24,633 bases of DNA, taken from NCBI GenBank assembly GCA_036008175.1, contig DASYOB010000087.1, positions 1 through 24,633 of the forward strand, read 5' to 3'. Position 1 is the stretch's first letter; the number at the start of each line of letters is the position of its first letter. Origin of the DNA: DATARH01 sp036008175. GTDB taxonomy: Bacteria > Pseudomonadota > Alphaproteobacteria > ATCC43930 > CGMCC-115725. The position numbers and the translations under genes are program-made. This document shows, piece after piece, positions 17,574-24,275 of the stretch. The notes under the pieces are model-generated. The model had not been told where the DNA came from, searched no databases, and saw nothing but the letters and a program-made list of their open reading frames with translations.

Positions 17574-18314
17574 ATGCCGATGCCGCTCACCGTCGCCGTC
17601 GCGCTCGGCGCTGCTCTCGGCGGCTTTGTCCAGGGCCTGTCGGGGTTTGCCTTTGGCCTCGTCGCGCTCGGCATCTGGGCGTGGTCGGTCGATCCGACGA
17701 CGGCCGGACCACTGGTGGTGTTCGGATCCCTCGTCGGACAGCTGCTGTCGCTCGGCACCGTGCGCCGCGGTCTCGAAACTCGGCGGCTGCTGCCTTTCAT
17801 CGTCGGCGGCCTCATCGGCGTGCCGATCGGCGTTGTCCTGCTGCGCCAGATCGATCCGCTCGGGTTCAAGCTCGCCGTCGGCATCATCCTCTTGATCTGG
17901 TGCCCGACGATGCTGCTATTGCGCGACCTGCCGCGCGTGACCGGCGGCGGTCGCTGGGCGGACGGGATCGTCGGATGGGTTGGCGGCGTGATGGGCGGAT
18001 TGGGCGGCCTGACGGGGCCAGCGCCGACCTTATGGTGCGCGCTGCGCGGCTGGGGCCGCGATGCGCAGCGGGCGGTGTTCCAGACGTTCAACCTGGTCAT
18101 GCAGATCGCGACGATGGCGGCTTACCTCGCGACCGGCACGATCAGCGGTGAGACCGCCTGGCTGTTCGCCATCGTCGCGCCGGCGATGCTGGTGCCGACC
18201 TTGATCGGGGCACGGCTCTATCGCCGGTTCAGCGATGCAGGGTTCCAGCGCCTGGTGCTGCTGCTGCTGACGGCTTCCGGTGCGTTGCTCGTCATCGCAT
18301 CATTGATCGGGTAG
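17574..18314 (+). CDS. TauE/SafE family membrane exporter
   Basis: A 246-residue inner-membrane protein with about eight hydrophobic helices. The N-terminal helix carries the GFVQGLSGFAFGLVALG pattern, and the second repeat begins GWVGGVMGGLGGLTGPAPTLW, the two related half-domains of the TauE/SafE (DUF81) family. Members export sulfite or sulfoacetate or carry other anions. The ATG at 17574 was chosen; a stop lies just upstream in frame, and a second ATG follows two codons later. The ribosome site is poor (upstream bases are C/T-rich). It lies 76 bases after the ABM protein gene on the same strand. Three LLM oxygenases nearby make a role in removing sulfite from organosulfur oxidation attractive, but unproven. 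Confidence 0.88.
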   Translation: MPMPLTVAVALGAALGGFVQGLSGFAFGLVALGIWAWSVDPTTAGPLVVFGSLVGQLLSLGTVRRGLETRRLLPFIVGGLIGVPIGVVLLRQIDPLGFKLAVGIILLIWCPTMLLLRDLPRVTGGGRWADGIVGWVGGVMGGLGGLTGPAPTLWCALRGWGRDAQRAVFQTFNLVMQIATMAAYLATGTISGETAWLFAIVAPAMLVPTLIGARLYRRFSDAGFQRLVLLLLTASGALLVIASLIG

Positions 18315-18329
18315 CTGGCGCGGACCCGG

Positions 18330-19064
18330 TCACAAGCGCTGCACCTCACCCCAGACGACATAGCGCCGGCGCACCCGCGACTTCGACCCGTCCGCGACCA
18401 TCCGCTCGGCTTGCGCCTGGACCAGGTCGAGCACCGGATCGCCGCCGACATCGACGAGGCCATGCGCGCGGAACAGCGCCTCGATCTCCGCCTGCGGCCG
18501 GCCGCCGATAAACGGCAGCCGATCGGCGATCCCGGCATATTCGGGACTGGTGCGGGCGTTCTGCGGCGAGACTTCCAGCACGCTGGGATCGAACTGGCTG
18601 TCGATAACGACGAGCCTGCCGCCCGGCCGCAATACCCGGATCCATTCGTCGATCGCGGCCTCCGGGTGCGGCAAGGTCCACAATAGATGTCGGCACATCG
18701 CCAGGTCGAAGCTGCCGGGCGTAAACGGCAATTGCTCGGCATCACCCTGCTCGAAGCGGATCGCGAATCCGCGCTCAGCCGCCTTGCGGCGCGCCTCGGC
18801 GAGCATCGCCGGCGCGAAATCGATGCCGGTGACGCGATGCCCGCGCCCGGCAAGTTCCAGGCTCAAGAAGCCGGTGCCGCAGCCGATATCGAGCGTGTTG
18901 AGCCCATCCCGACTTGGCACCACGAGGGCGAGGATACGATCCCAGGCAGTGCGCTCGGCCGGCGTCGCGATGCTGTGGCCGAAGCCCTCATCGAACCCGG
19001 GCGCGCGCCGGTCCCAATGCGCGGCGACCTGCCGCTTGACGGGATCGCTCGGGGCGGGGGGCAT
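18330..19064 (-). CDS. Class I SAM-dependent methyltransferase
   Basis: A 244-residue cytosolic methyltransferase. It has motif I LDIGCGTG (residues 58-65), an acidic residue at the end of strand 2 (VTGIDFAP, Asp82), motif near FEQGDAEQLPF, then WIRVLRPGGRLVVID, all of the UbiE/type-11 methyltransferase branch. The acceptor is unknown. The ATG at 19064 overlaps the stop of the upstream LLM gene (TGATG), so the two are translationally coupled and probably act on the same compound. The frame extends to 19118, but that part belongs to the LLM gene in another frame. Its stop is convergent with the TauE-like gene, 15 bases away. Confidence 0.9.
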   Translation of the reverse strand: MPPAPSDPVKRQVAAHWDRRAPGFDEGFGHSIATPAERTAWDRILALVVPSRDGLNTLDIGCGTGFLSLELAGRGHRVTGIDFAPAMLAEARRKAAERGFAIRFEQGDAEQLPFTPGSFDLAMCRHLLWTLPHPEAAIDEWIRVLRPGGRLVVIDSQFDPSVLEVSPQNARTSPEYAGIADRLPFIGGRPQAEIEALFRAHGLVDVGGDPVLDLVQAQAERMVADGSKSRVRRRYVVWGEVQRL

Positions 19065-19984
19065 CAGCCGAGCCCCGCGATTTCGGCGAGCGCGTCGACC
19101 TGCTCGGCGTAGCGGCAAACCGGGTTCAACAGCAGGTGATTGGCGCCCTTCGACGCCAGCTCCTCCAATTGCTCGCGCACCTGCTCGGGGGTGCCGTGGA
19201 TGCCGCAGGCGTCGGTCCCGGGCGGGTTGTGGTAAACCTCGGTGAACCAGCGCAAGAGCTCGACCCGTGCCACGTCGGCGCGCTCATGCACCGACATGAA
19301 CACCCGCTTCGAGATCGGGAAGGTCAGCGGATCGCGCCCGTTCTGCACCAGCGCCTCCTTCAACAGCGGGACGCTGCGGGCCCAATCCGCCTTGGTCGAT
19401 CCGCCCGACCCCATCCAGCCATCGGCGAGGCGCGCCGTGCGGCGTATCGCGTCCGGGTGGCCCACCCCCATCCAGATCGGCGGGTGCGGCTTTTGCACCG
19501 GCTTCGGGTGCATCGGCTCGTCCTGCAGATGATAGAACTGGCCCTGATAGGTGACCTTCGGCTCGGTCCAGCACGCCTTGATCACCTCGACCTCTTCGCG
19601 GAAGCGGCGCACCCGCAATTCTTCCGGCACCTCGAACTGGCGGTAGTGGTGCTCGCGACCGAGGCCGACACCGAGGATCGCCCGGCCGCCACTGACATAG
19701 TCCAAGGTCGCCCATTGATGCGCGACCATCAGCGGGCTGTGAATGGGGAGGACGACGACCGAGGCGCCAACCCGTATCCTGCTTGTCACCGCGGCGGCGT
19801 AGGTCAGCACCACGACCGGGTCGAAGCAGTTGGCCTCGTCGAGCGTGTTCTCGGTCACCCACAAATCCTCGAAACCAAGCGCCTCGGCGCGCTGTGCCAC
19901 ACGGCGCACGTCTTCCATGTCGATCGGATCGGGCGAGCGGTGCGGCAGCGACATGCCCAAGGCGATTTCGTCTTTCAAAGCCAT
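19064..19984 (-). CDS. LLM class flavin-dependent oxidoreductase (3)
   Basis: A 306-residue luciferase-like oxidoreductase, shorter than the other two. Landmarks are GMSLPHRSPDP, EALGFEDLWVTENTL, RIRVGASVVVLPIHSPLMVAHQ, VSGGRAILGVGLGREHHY, HPPIWMGVGHPDAIRRTA and a C-terminal HGTPEQVREQLEELASKGANHLLL. The pattern is near F420/FMN-dependent members of the family. GGAG lies 8 bases before the chosen ATG (19984). It is first in a two-gene unit with the methyltransferase. The integrated element starts directly upstream of it, so its promoter region (19985 to about 20090) may have been altered by the insertion. Confidence 0.9.
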   Translation of the reverse strand: MALKDEIALGMSLPHRSPDPIDMEDVRRVAQRAEALGFEDLWVTENTLDEANCFDPVVVLTYAAAVTSRIRVGASVVVLPIHSPLMVAHQWATLDYVSGGRAILGVGLGREHHYRQFEVPEELRVRRFREEVEVIKACWTEPKVTYQGQFYHLQDEPMHPKPVQKPHPPIWMGVGHPDAIRRTARLADGWMGSGGSTKADWARSVPLLKEALVQNGRDPLTFPISKRVFMSVHERADVARVELLRWFTEVYHNPPGTDACGIHGTPEQVREQLEELASKGANHLLLNPVCRYAEQVDALAEIAGLG

Positions 19985-20086
19985 CCGGCGTACTCCAATT
20001 TCCGACCATATCTTACTGTCTCACCATCGCGGGGATCGCATGGCTTTTTACGGGCGCGCTGTCTTCCGTTGTATCCGGTGATATCG

Positions 20087-20092
20087 TACAAT
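20087..20092 (+). promoter_or_regulatory. Candidate -10 box of the integrase gene
   Basis: TACAAT, one change from TATAAT, 71 bases before the integrase ATG. No convincing -35 is seen at 16-18 bases, so this is a weak call. Confidence 0.2.
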
Positions 20093-20101
20093 CTCACCCA
20101 A

Positions 20102-20123
20102 GATGGGGGAAACGACGGGGGAA
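20102..20123. repeat. Tandem GA(T/C)GGGGGAA repeats before the integrase
   Basis: GATGGGGGAA (20102-20111) and GACGGGGGAA (20114-20123) form a two-copy direct repeat with one mismatch and a 12-base period. They lie 40-60 bases upstream of the integrase start. Position and repetition are as expected for integrase arm-type or excisionase binding sites (inference). Confidence 0.4.
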
Positions 20124-20163
20124 CTGCCCGGCCTTCCCTCACGCTGACAGGGGACGGCGAAAG

Positions 20164-21402
20164 ATGGCGCGCACCGGCAAACTCTCGGCGATCGAGGTCA
20201 GCAGGGCAAAGGGGCCGGGGGTGCTGCATGACGGCTCCGGGTTATACCTGCGCGTCTCTGCCAGCGGTGCAAAATCTTGGGTGTTCCGATACCAGCTCGG
20301 CGGCCGGCGCCGCGATATGGGTTTAGGAGCCTTCCCTGCCATCAGCCTTGCGGAAGCACGCGAGAGAGCCGCGGCACACCGGAAGCAGCGTACAGAGGGA
20401 TTGGATCCGCTCGCTGTGAAATCCGCTCAGCAGCAGGCGCAGCGTCTGACCGGGCGAACATTCCGTGAGGTTGCCGAAAATCTGCTGAAGAGCAAGCAAG
20501 CCGGCTGGCGCAACGCCACGCATCGTTATCAGTGGCGCAATACACTCGTGACCTATGCCTTTCCGGTCCTAGGCGATCTTCCCGTGTCGGCGGTCGATAC
20601 CGCATCCGTAATGCGGGTGCTTGCGCCGATTTGGACAACAAAGACGGAGACGGCGAATCGGCTTCGCGGCCGGATCGAGGCGGTGCTCGACGCGGCCAAG
20701 GCGCATGGCTATCGCAACGGCGAGAACCCAGCACGGTGGCGCGGCCATCTCGACGTACTGTTGCCGAAGCCAAGCAAAGTCCACCGGGCTGAACACCACG
20801 CCGCCCTCCCCTACCCCGAGATCGCCGCATTCATGGCGGAGTTGCGAAGTCGCGAAAGCATGTCGGCGAGGGCGCTGGAGTTCACGATCTTAACCGCCGT
20901 GCGTACCGGCGAGGCGCTAGGTGCGCGATGGGGCGAGATCAATCTCGCCGAGCGCCTATGGACGATCCCGGCGCCGCGGATGAAAGCCGACAAAGAACAT
21001 CGCGTGCCGCTGAGCGATGCAGTAATCGAGGTCCTAGAAAAGGTGCAGCCGCTGGCGGTCACTCGCGACGGCAAGGCGGACTCGAACGCGCCCGTGTTCC
21101 CCAGCAATCGCCGGGCTCTACCGATGACGCGGACGGTTATGCTGAAGCTTCTTAACCGCAGCCGCGCCGGTTTGACGACGCATGGGTTTAGAAGCGCTTT
21201 TGCAGATTGGGCGGCCGAGCGAACTGCGTACCCGCGCGAGGTGGTGGAGATGGCGCTCGCTCACTCGATCGAGAACCGGGTCGAGGCCGCCTATCGCCGT
21301 GGTGATCTGTTCGAGAAACGCCGCCAACTGATGGATGCGTGGGCGTCTTATTGCGATATGCCTCCGGACAGGGCAGTGGTGCCGCTACGCGCCGGAAGGT
21401 AG
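20164..21402 (+). CDS. Tyrosine-type site-specific integrase with DUF4102-like arm domain
   Basis: A 412-residue tyrosine recombinase of the P4/prophage CP4-57 type, which would integrate and excise the element. The N-terminal arm-binding domain (about residues 1-90) has GLYLRVSASGAKSWVFRYQ and MGLGAFPAISLAEARERA. A core-binding domain (about 95-190) and the catalytic domain follow. Catalytic residues are in place: Arg247 in AVRTGEALGARW, a lysine in the MKADKEH hairpin, His340 and Arg343 in THGFRSAFADWA, His367 in LAHS, and Tyr377 in VEAAYRRGDLF. The ATG at 20164 was chosen because the family similarity begins there, although the frame is open from 19783. GC content falls compared with the genes to the left. 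No tRNA is seen beside it, which is unusual for this family. Confidence 0.95.
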   Translation: MARTGKLSAIEVSRAKGPGVLHDGSGLYLRVSASGAKSWVFRYQLGGRRRDMGLGAFPAISLAEARERAAAHRKQRTEGLDPLAVKSAQQQAQRLTGRTFREVAENLLKSKQAGWRNATHRYQWRNTLVTYAFPVLGDLPVSAVDTASVMRVLAPIWTTKTETANRLRGRIEAVLDAAKAHGYRNGENPARWRGHLDVLLPKPSKVHRAEHHAALPYPEIAAFMAELRSRESMSARALEFTILTAVRTGEALGARWGEINLAERLWTIPAPRMKADKEHRVPLSDAVIEVLEKVQPLAVTRDGKADSNAPVFPSNRRALPMTRTVMLKLLNRSRAGLTTHGFRSAFADWAAERTAYPREVVEMALAHSIENRVEAAYRRGDLFEKRRQLMDAWASYCDMPPDRAVVPLRAGR

Positions 21403-21461
21403 GTCGAGCAACACTCTCTTGGCTGACTCCGAGGTAACATAACGGGTCGGCGGGAGGCGCG

Positions 21462-22085
21462 GTGCCGAAGACAGACCCCAACCTGGAGATCTGGGTCGAG
21501 GAACTCAAGACCTCGCTTGAGAAACTCGATCAGGTACTCGGTCAATTAGCTCCGCAGGTGGTTCAATGGTTCCAGCAAGCGACTAGCCAGTTTAAAGCCC
21601 CCTCCGATGACGCCTGCCGCAGTTTCGCTTTCTATTTGTTGGCATTCCGCGACAGTGCCGATGACAAGGAGCCCGATCACCGAAAGGAGGCCATCAGATA
21701 CGGCAGGCTCTTCCTGCACCACATCAAGCCCGAACGGCGGCACATCGAGAGGATGATCTCTGCCGCTTCTCGCGGCACACCGTTCGGTGACTGGCTGCAA
21801 CAATATCAGGACATGCTTTCGCGAATCGACGAGATACAAAGGCATATGGACGAGTTGCTGCCCGCCCTTTCCCCGAAACAGGATGCAAAGCCGGATGTAA
21901 TTCGCAAGCTTGCTTCTGTCGCCCAAGAAGCCTGGGCGGGCGCGAATGAAGGGCGCTACCCGCGCTCTACGAACCCGAACGATCCGCTTTGCCGGTTTCT
22001 CGTGGAAGCTCTAAAGGCAATTGGCCAGGAGCGCACCCCTGCCGCAATCAGCAAGGTTTTAAAAGGTCTGCGGCGTACCCGCTAG
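21462..22085 (+). CDS. Hypothetical helical protein of the mobile element
   Basis: A 207-residue protein that I do not recognise. It starts with GTG preceded by GGGAGG at 4 bases. The sequence is almost wholly helical: an N-terminal heptad-like segment (EELKTSLEKLDQVLGQLAP), a middle with FAFYLLAFRDSADDKEPDHR, a further amphipathic stretch (MLSRIDEIQRHMDELLPAL) and a C-terminal part with NDPLCRFLVEALKAIGQ and a basic end (LKGLRRTR). It has no signal peptide, membrane helix or evident catalytic motif. It sits 59 bases after the integrase and its stop codon is the first part of a strong inverted repeat. Such accessory proteins are common next to integrases; a role in recombination or element maintenance is only a guess. 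Confidence 0.75.
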   Translation: MPKTDPNLEIWVEELKTSLEKLDQVLGQLAPQVVQWFQQATSQFKAPSDDACRSFAFYLLAFRDSADDKEPDHRKEAIRYGRLFLHHIKPERRHIERMISAASRGTPFGDWLQQYQDMLSRIDEIQRHMDELLPALSPKQDAKPDVIRKLASVAQEAWAGANEGRYPRSTNPNDPLCRFLVEALKAIGQERTPAAISKVLKGLRRTR

Positions 22086-22120
22086 GAGGGACAAATTGAG
22101 TTACTGAATTTGTCCCTCCT
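22084..22120. repeat. Perfect 14-bp inverted repeat at the end of the 207-residue gene
   Basis: AGGAGGGACAAATT (22084-22097) and AATTTGTCCCTCCT (22107-22120) are exact reverse complements around a 9-base loop (GAGTTACTG). The left arm starts inside the TAG stop codon. The hairpin is strong enough to be a transcription terminator, but no T run follows on either strand, so it may instead be an operator or recombination/replication site. Confidence 0.8.
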
Positions 22121-22181
22121 GTCTCAGGACGGCCCGGTGAGCATCTGACCGTCGTTGGTGATCACCACTACGACGGATCGC

Positions 22182-22409
22182 ATGTCCACCCCTGGTATTG
22201 GCCTCGGTCGCGACGACCGCCCTTCGCGGGCGCTCTATACGCCACGCGAGGCGAAATTCCTTCTCTCGATCAGCCACGCCCAGCTCTATCGTTTGATCGG
22301 GCGAGGGGCGCTTATCGCCGTAAAGATCGGCCGCGCGACCTATATTCCCACCGCTTCGATCGAGGCCTTTCTCGCCAGCCTTCCGGCTGCGGTGGTCCGA
22401 TCAAAATGA
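22182..22409 (+). CDS. AlpA/excisionase-like helix-turn-helix protein
   Basis: A 75-residue DNA-binding protein with a winged helix-turn-helix of the excisionase/MerR-like kind: LYTPREAKFLLSISHAQLYR, then LIGRGALIAVKIGRATYIPT and SIEAFLASL. Such proteins bind next to att sites or regulate integrase genes. The ATG at 22182 was chosen; TTG 22155 and GTG 22158 are in-frame alternatives adding nine or eight residues. No strong ribosome site separates them. The stop overlaps the next ATG as ATGA, so it is coupled to the topoisomerase-like remnant. The inverted repeat 60 bases upstream could be its operator (inference). Confidence 0.87.
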   Translation: MSTPGIGLGRDDRPSRALYTPREAKFLLSISHAQLYRLIGRGALIAVKIGRATYIPTASIEAFLASLPAAVVRSK

Positions 22410-22603
22410 GTCCAAACCAAAACGGCCCCGGCGCGCCTGCCTACGCCGCCGAGACGAGTGCCGGGGTTTATCCGGCTAGCCCGATAAGACGGCATCGAGC
22501 AACCAAGGCCGAGGTCGAGCGTCGCCGCGAGAGCCTGTTTGAGATCGTCGAGGCGATGAAGCCGATGACGGTCCGGCGCGTCTTCTACCAATACGACCAG
22601 TGA
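22406..22603 (+). pseudogene. Truncated Spo11/topoisomerase VI subunit A-like protein (N-terminal remnant)
   Basis: A 65-residue frame starting with an ATGA overlap on the excisionase-like gene. After a variable head, RRHRATKAEVERRR, LFEIVEAMKPM and TVRRVFYQ match, from memory, the start of a family of roughly 350-400 residues found in proteobacterial elements that continues into a Toprim domain and is related to Spo11 and Topo VI subunit A. VRRVFYQ corresponds to the tyrosine motif of that fold (RDIYY in Spo11), so Tyr61 is the presumed catalytic residue. The frame then stops at YDQ, and only 103 bases separate it from the next gene, so the Toprim half cannot be present here in any frame. 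It is most likely a deletion remnant. That the short peptide still works is possible but less likely. Confidence 0.65.
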
Positions 22604-22706
22604 GGCCGACGTGATCGGTTCCGGGCAGAGCAGGGATCCCCGCCATCTAGCGGAAACTCCGATGCTGAAGCCGCCCGCGAACACTGGGCTAGCGTAGGGC
22701 CTGAGC
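22604..22706. other. Non-coding junction between the topoisomerase A-like remnant and the primase gene
   Basis: A 103-base spacer. A +1 frame continues from the remnant to a TAG at 22694 but the translated residues show no Toprim or topoisomerase motif. No hairpin or repeat stands out. It probably marks the scar of a deletion. Confidence 0.4.
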
Positions 22707-24275
22707 ATGGGCAGCCAAAACAAGAATGCTGTTCTACAGGGAATGAGCGGTCTTTTGAAATCCGACGCAAGCCGAACCATTCTAAGCCCGGCCGATCACG
22801 GACTGTTATTACACGACGGCGGGCGAGGCTTCGTTACCATTGCGCAGCGCATAAATGGATCATGGCAAGAACGTGGAATTCCGATCCTAGATCTGGCCTA
22901 TTTTCTAAGGCAGCTTCAGCCATCTTTCGACAGCTACATCAGTCAGAACCGATTTTATTTTTCGCGCCGTCGGATCGCATACCTAGTTCAGGCTGACGCG
23001 CTTTTCTCGGACCTTGACTTCTACATCACCGAGTTTGGGCATCACGATCCAAGGTATCTTCTCGATTTCGTCCTGAGGCTCCTCGACGACGCCAAAATTC
23101 CTCCTCCGACGTTCGCTACGAGCACCGGTCGGGGGCTCGCGCTTGTCTGGTTACATACACCCATCCCGCGTCGCGCGTTGCCCCGTTGGAAGGCGTGCCA
23201 GGAAGCTATCTTCCGAGCGCTGAAGCAGCTCGGTGCCGATCCGCAAGCACGGGACGCCGCTCGTGTGCTCCGGCTTGTAGGAACCTGCAACAGTCGATCA
23301 GGAACACTGGTCGAGACCATCTCGGGGGTCGGCGAGGTCTGGGATTTCGACACTCTGGCTACGGAAATCCTGCCGGTAGACCGGGACACAATTCGCGCCA
23401 GGCGCCGTCAACGGGTCGAGCGGGCTGGCCATCGAGGCGTCGCACCGACCGCCTTCACCGCAGCAACCCTTTGGGCCAGTCGGCTCGACGATTTCCAGAA
23501 GCTGATCACCTATCGCCATGGATCGTTGCGGCTGCCGAGCGGCGAACGGGATCTGCTAATGCTGCTTTACGGCGTCGGCATGGGCTACCTGGTCGACACC
23601 CCAGAACAGCTTCGCCGCGAGATGTACACGCTCGCCGACGATATTTGCGGCTGGCCGGAACACGAGACCAAGGCGCGCCTATCGAGCGTGTTTTCGCGAA
23701 TGGCGGCGGCCTGCCGCGGCGAACGCATCGAATATTTCGGTGGCCAGCGGGATCCCCGGTATCGCTACAGGGACGCGACCATGGTCGAGATGCTCGGCGT
23801 CACCGACCAGGAGATGCGTGTCCTGCACCTTCGACACCTGGTCACTGACGACATCAAGCGCGAGCATGATCGAGATCGGAAAACAGCGGAACGTCGAGCT
23901 GCCGGAGCGATCCCGCGGGGGACTTACCTCGCCGGTAGCCTATCCCGGCTGCGCCCGTGGGAGCACGAAGGCTTAAGTCGCCGCACCTGGGAGCGCAGAC
24001 GAAATCGGAACACATCAGGAATATCCGCCGGTGTCGCAACTCCGTCCGGTTGTATGGTGGCGGAGCCGCCCCTTCTAGGGGGCCTTGATGGGCTCCAGGC
24101 ATTCCAAGAGTCTCAACGGCCGTTAAGGGGTGGCGAAGCATCCGCTCTGCGAGCGCTGATGCGACGAGAGGCCCGTCAGCCGGAATTGCCCCTGGGCATC
24201 CCACTGCTACAAATCGGTAAGACCGAACTCAACGGGTGGCAACAGGGCGTCGCACCCTCGACGATCGGCCTATGA
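22707..24275 (+). CDS. Archaeo-eukaryotic primase-like replication protein
   Basis: A 522-residue protein, probably the element's replication initiator/primase. The N-terminal half has the layout of an AEP/RepB-type primase: a DxD metal motif in LFSDLDFY (Asp102, Asp104), the glycine-containing STGRGLALVW (139-148) and the third motif ARVLRLVGTCNSRSG (185-199). A middle domain (DLLMLLYGVGMGYL, about residues 280-330) resembles a PriCT-like helical extension. A charged C-terminal part carries RPWEHEGLSRRTWERRR, a helix-turn-helix-like motif for DNA binding. The ATG at 22707 has only a weak AGGG upstream; ATG 22743 is an alternative. Its stop overlaps the next start as ATGA. The assignment rests on motif pattern, so the fold is likely but polymerase activity is unproven. 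Confidence 0.75.
   Translation: MGSQNKNAVLQGMSGLLKSDASRTILSPADHGLLLHDGGRGFVTIAQRINGSWQERGIPILDLAYFLRQLQPSFDSYISQNRFYFSRRRIAYLVQADALFSDLDFYITEFGHHDPRYLLDFVLRLLDDAKIPPPTFATSTGRGLALVWLHTPIPRRALPRWKACQEAIFRALKQLGADPQARDAARVLRLVGTCNSRSGTLVETISGVGEVWDFDTLATEILPVDRDTIRARRRQRVERAGHRGVAPTAFTAATLWASRLDDFQKLITYRHGSLRLPSGERDLLMLLYGVGMGYLVDTPEQLRREMYTLADDICGWPEHETKARLSSVFSRMAAACRGERIEYFGGQRDPRYRYRDATMVEMLGVTDQEMRVLHLRHLVTDDIKREHDRDRKTAERRAAGAIPRGTYLAGSLSRLRPWEHEGLSRRTWERRRNRNTSGISAGVATPSGCMVAEPPLLGGLDGLQAFQESQRPLRGGEASALRALMRREARQPELPLGIPLLQIGKTELNGWQQGVAPSTIGL

Noticed and set aside
19783..20163. Upstream extension of the integrase frame by 127 codons
   Set aside because: Most of it is antisense to the LLM gene, and the integrase similarity begins at the ATG at 20164.
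19985..20163. Search for a tRNA gene or tRNA 3' end as attachment site
   Set aside because: No T-loop GGTTCGA-like sequence or acceptor stem was found in the gap, so no tRNA is annotated.
22340..22780. Minus-strand frame of 146 residues covering the topoisomerase-like remnant
   Set aside because: It is antisense to three supported genes and has no domain or ribosome site.
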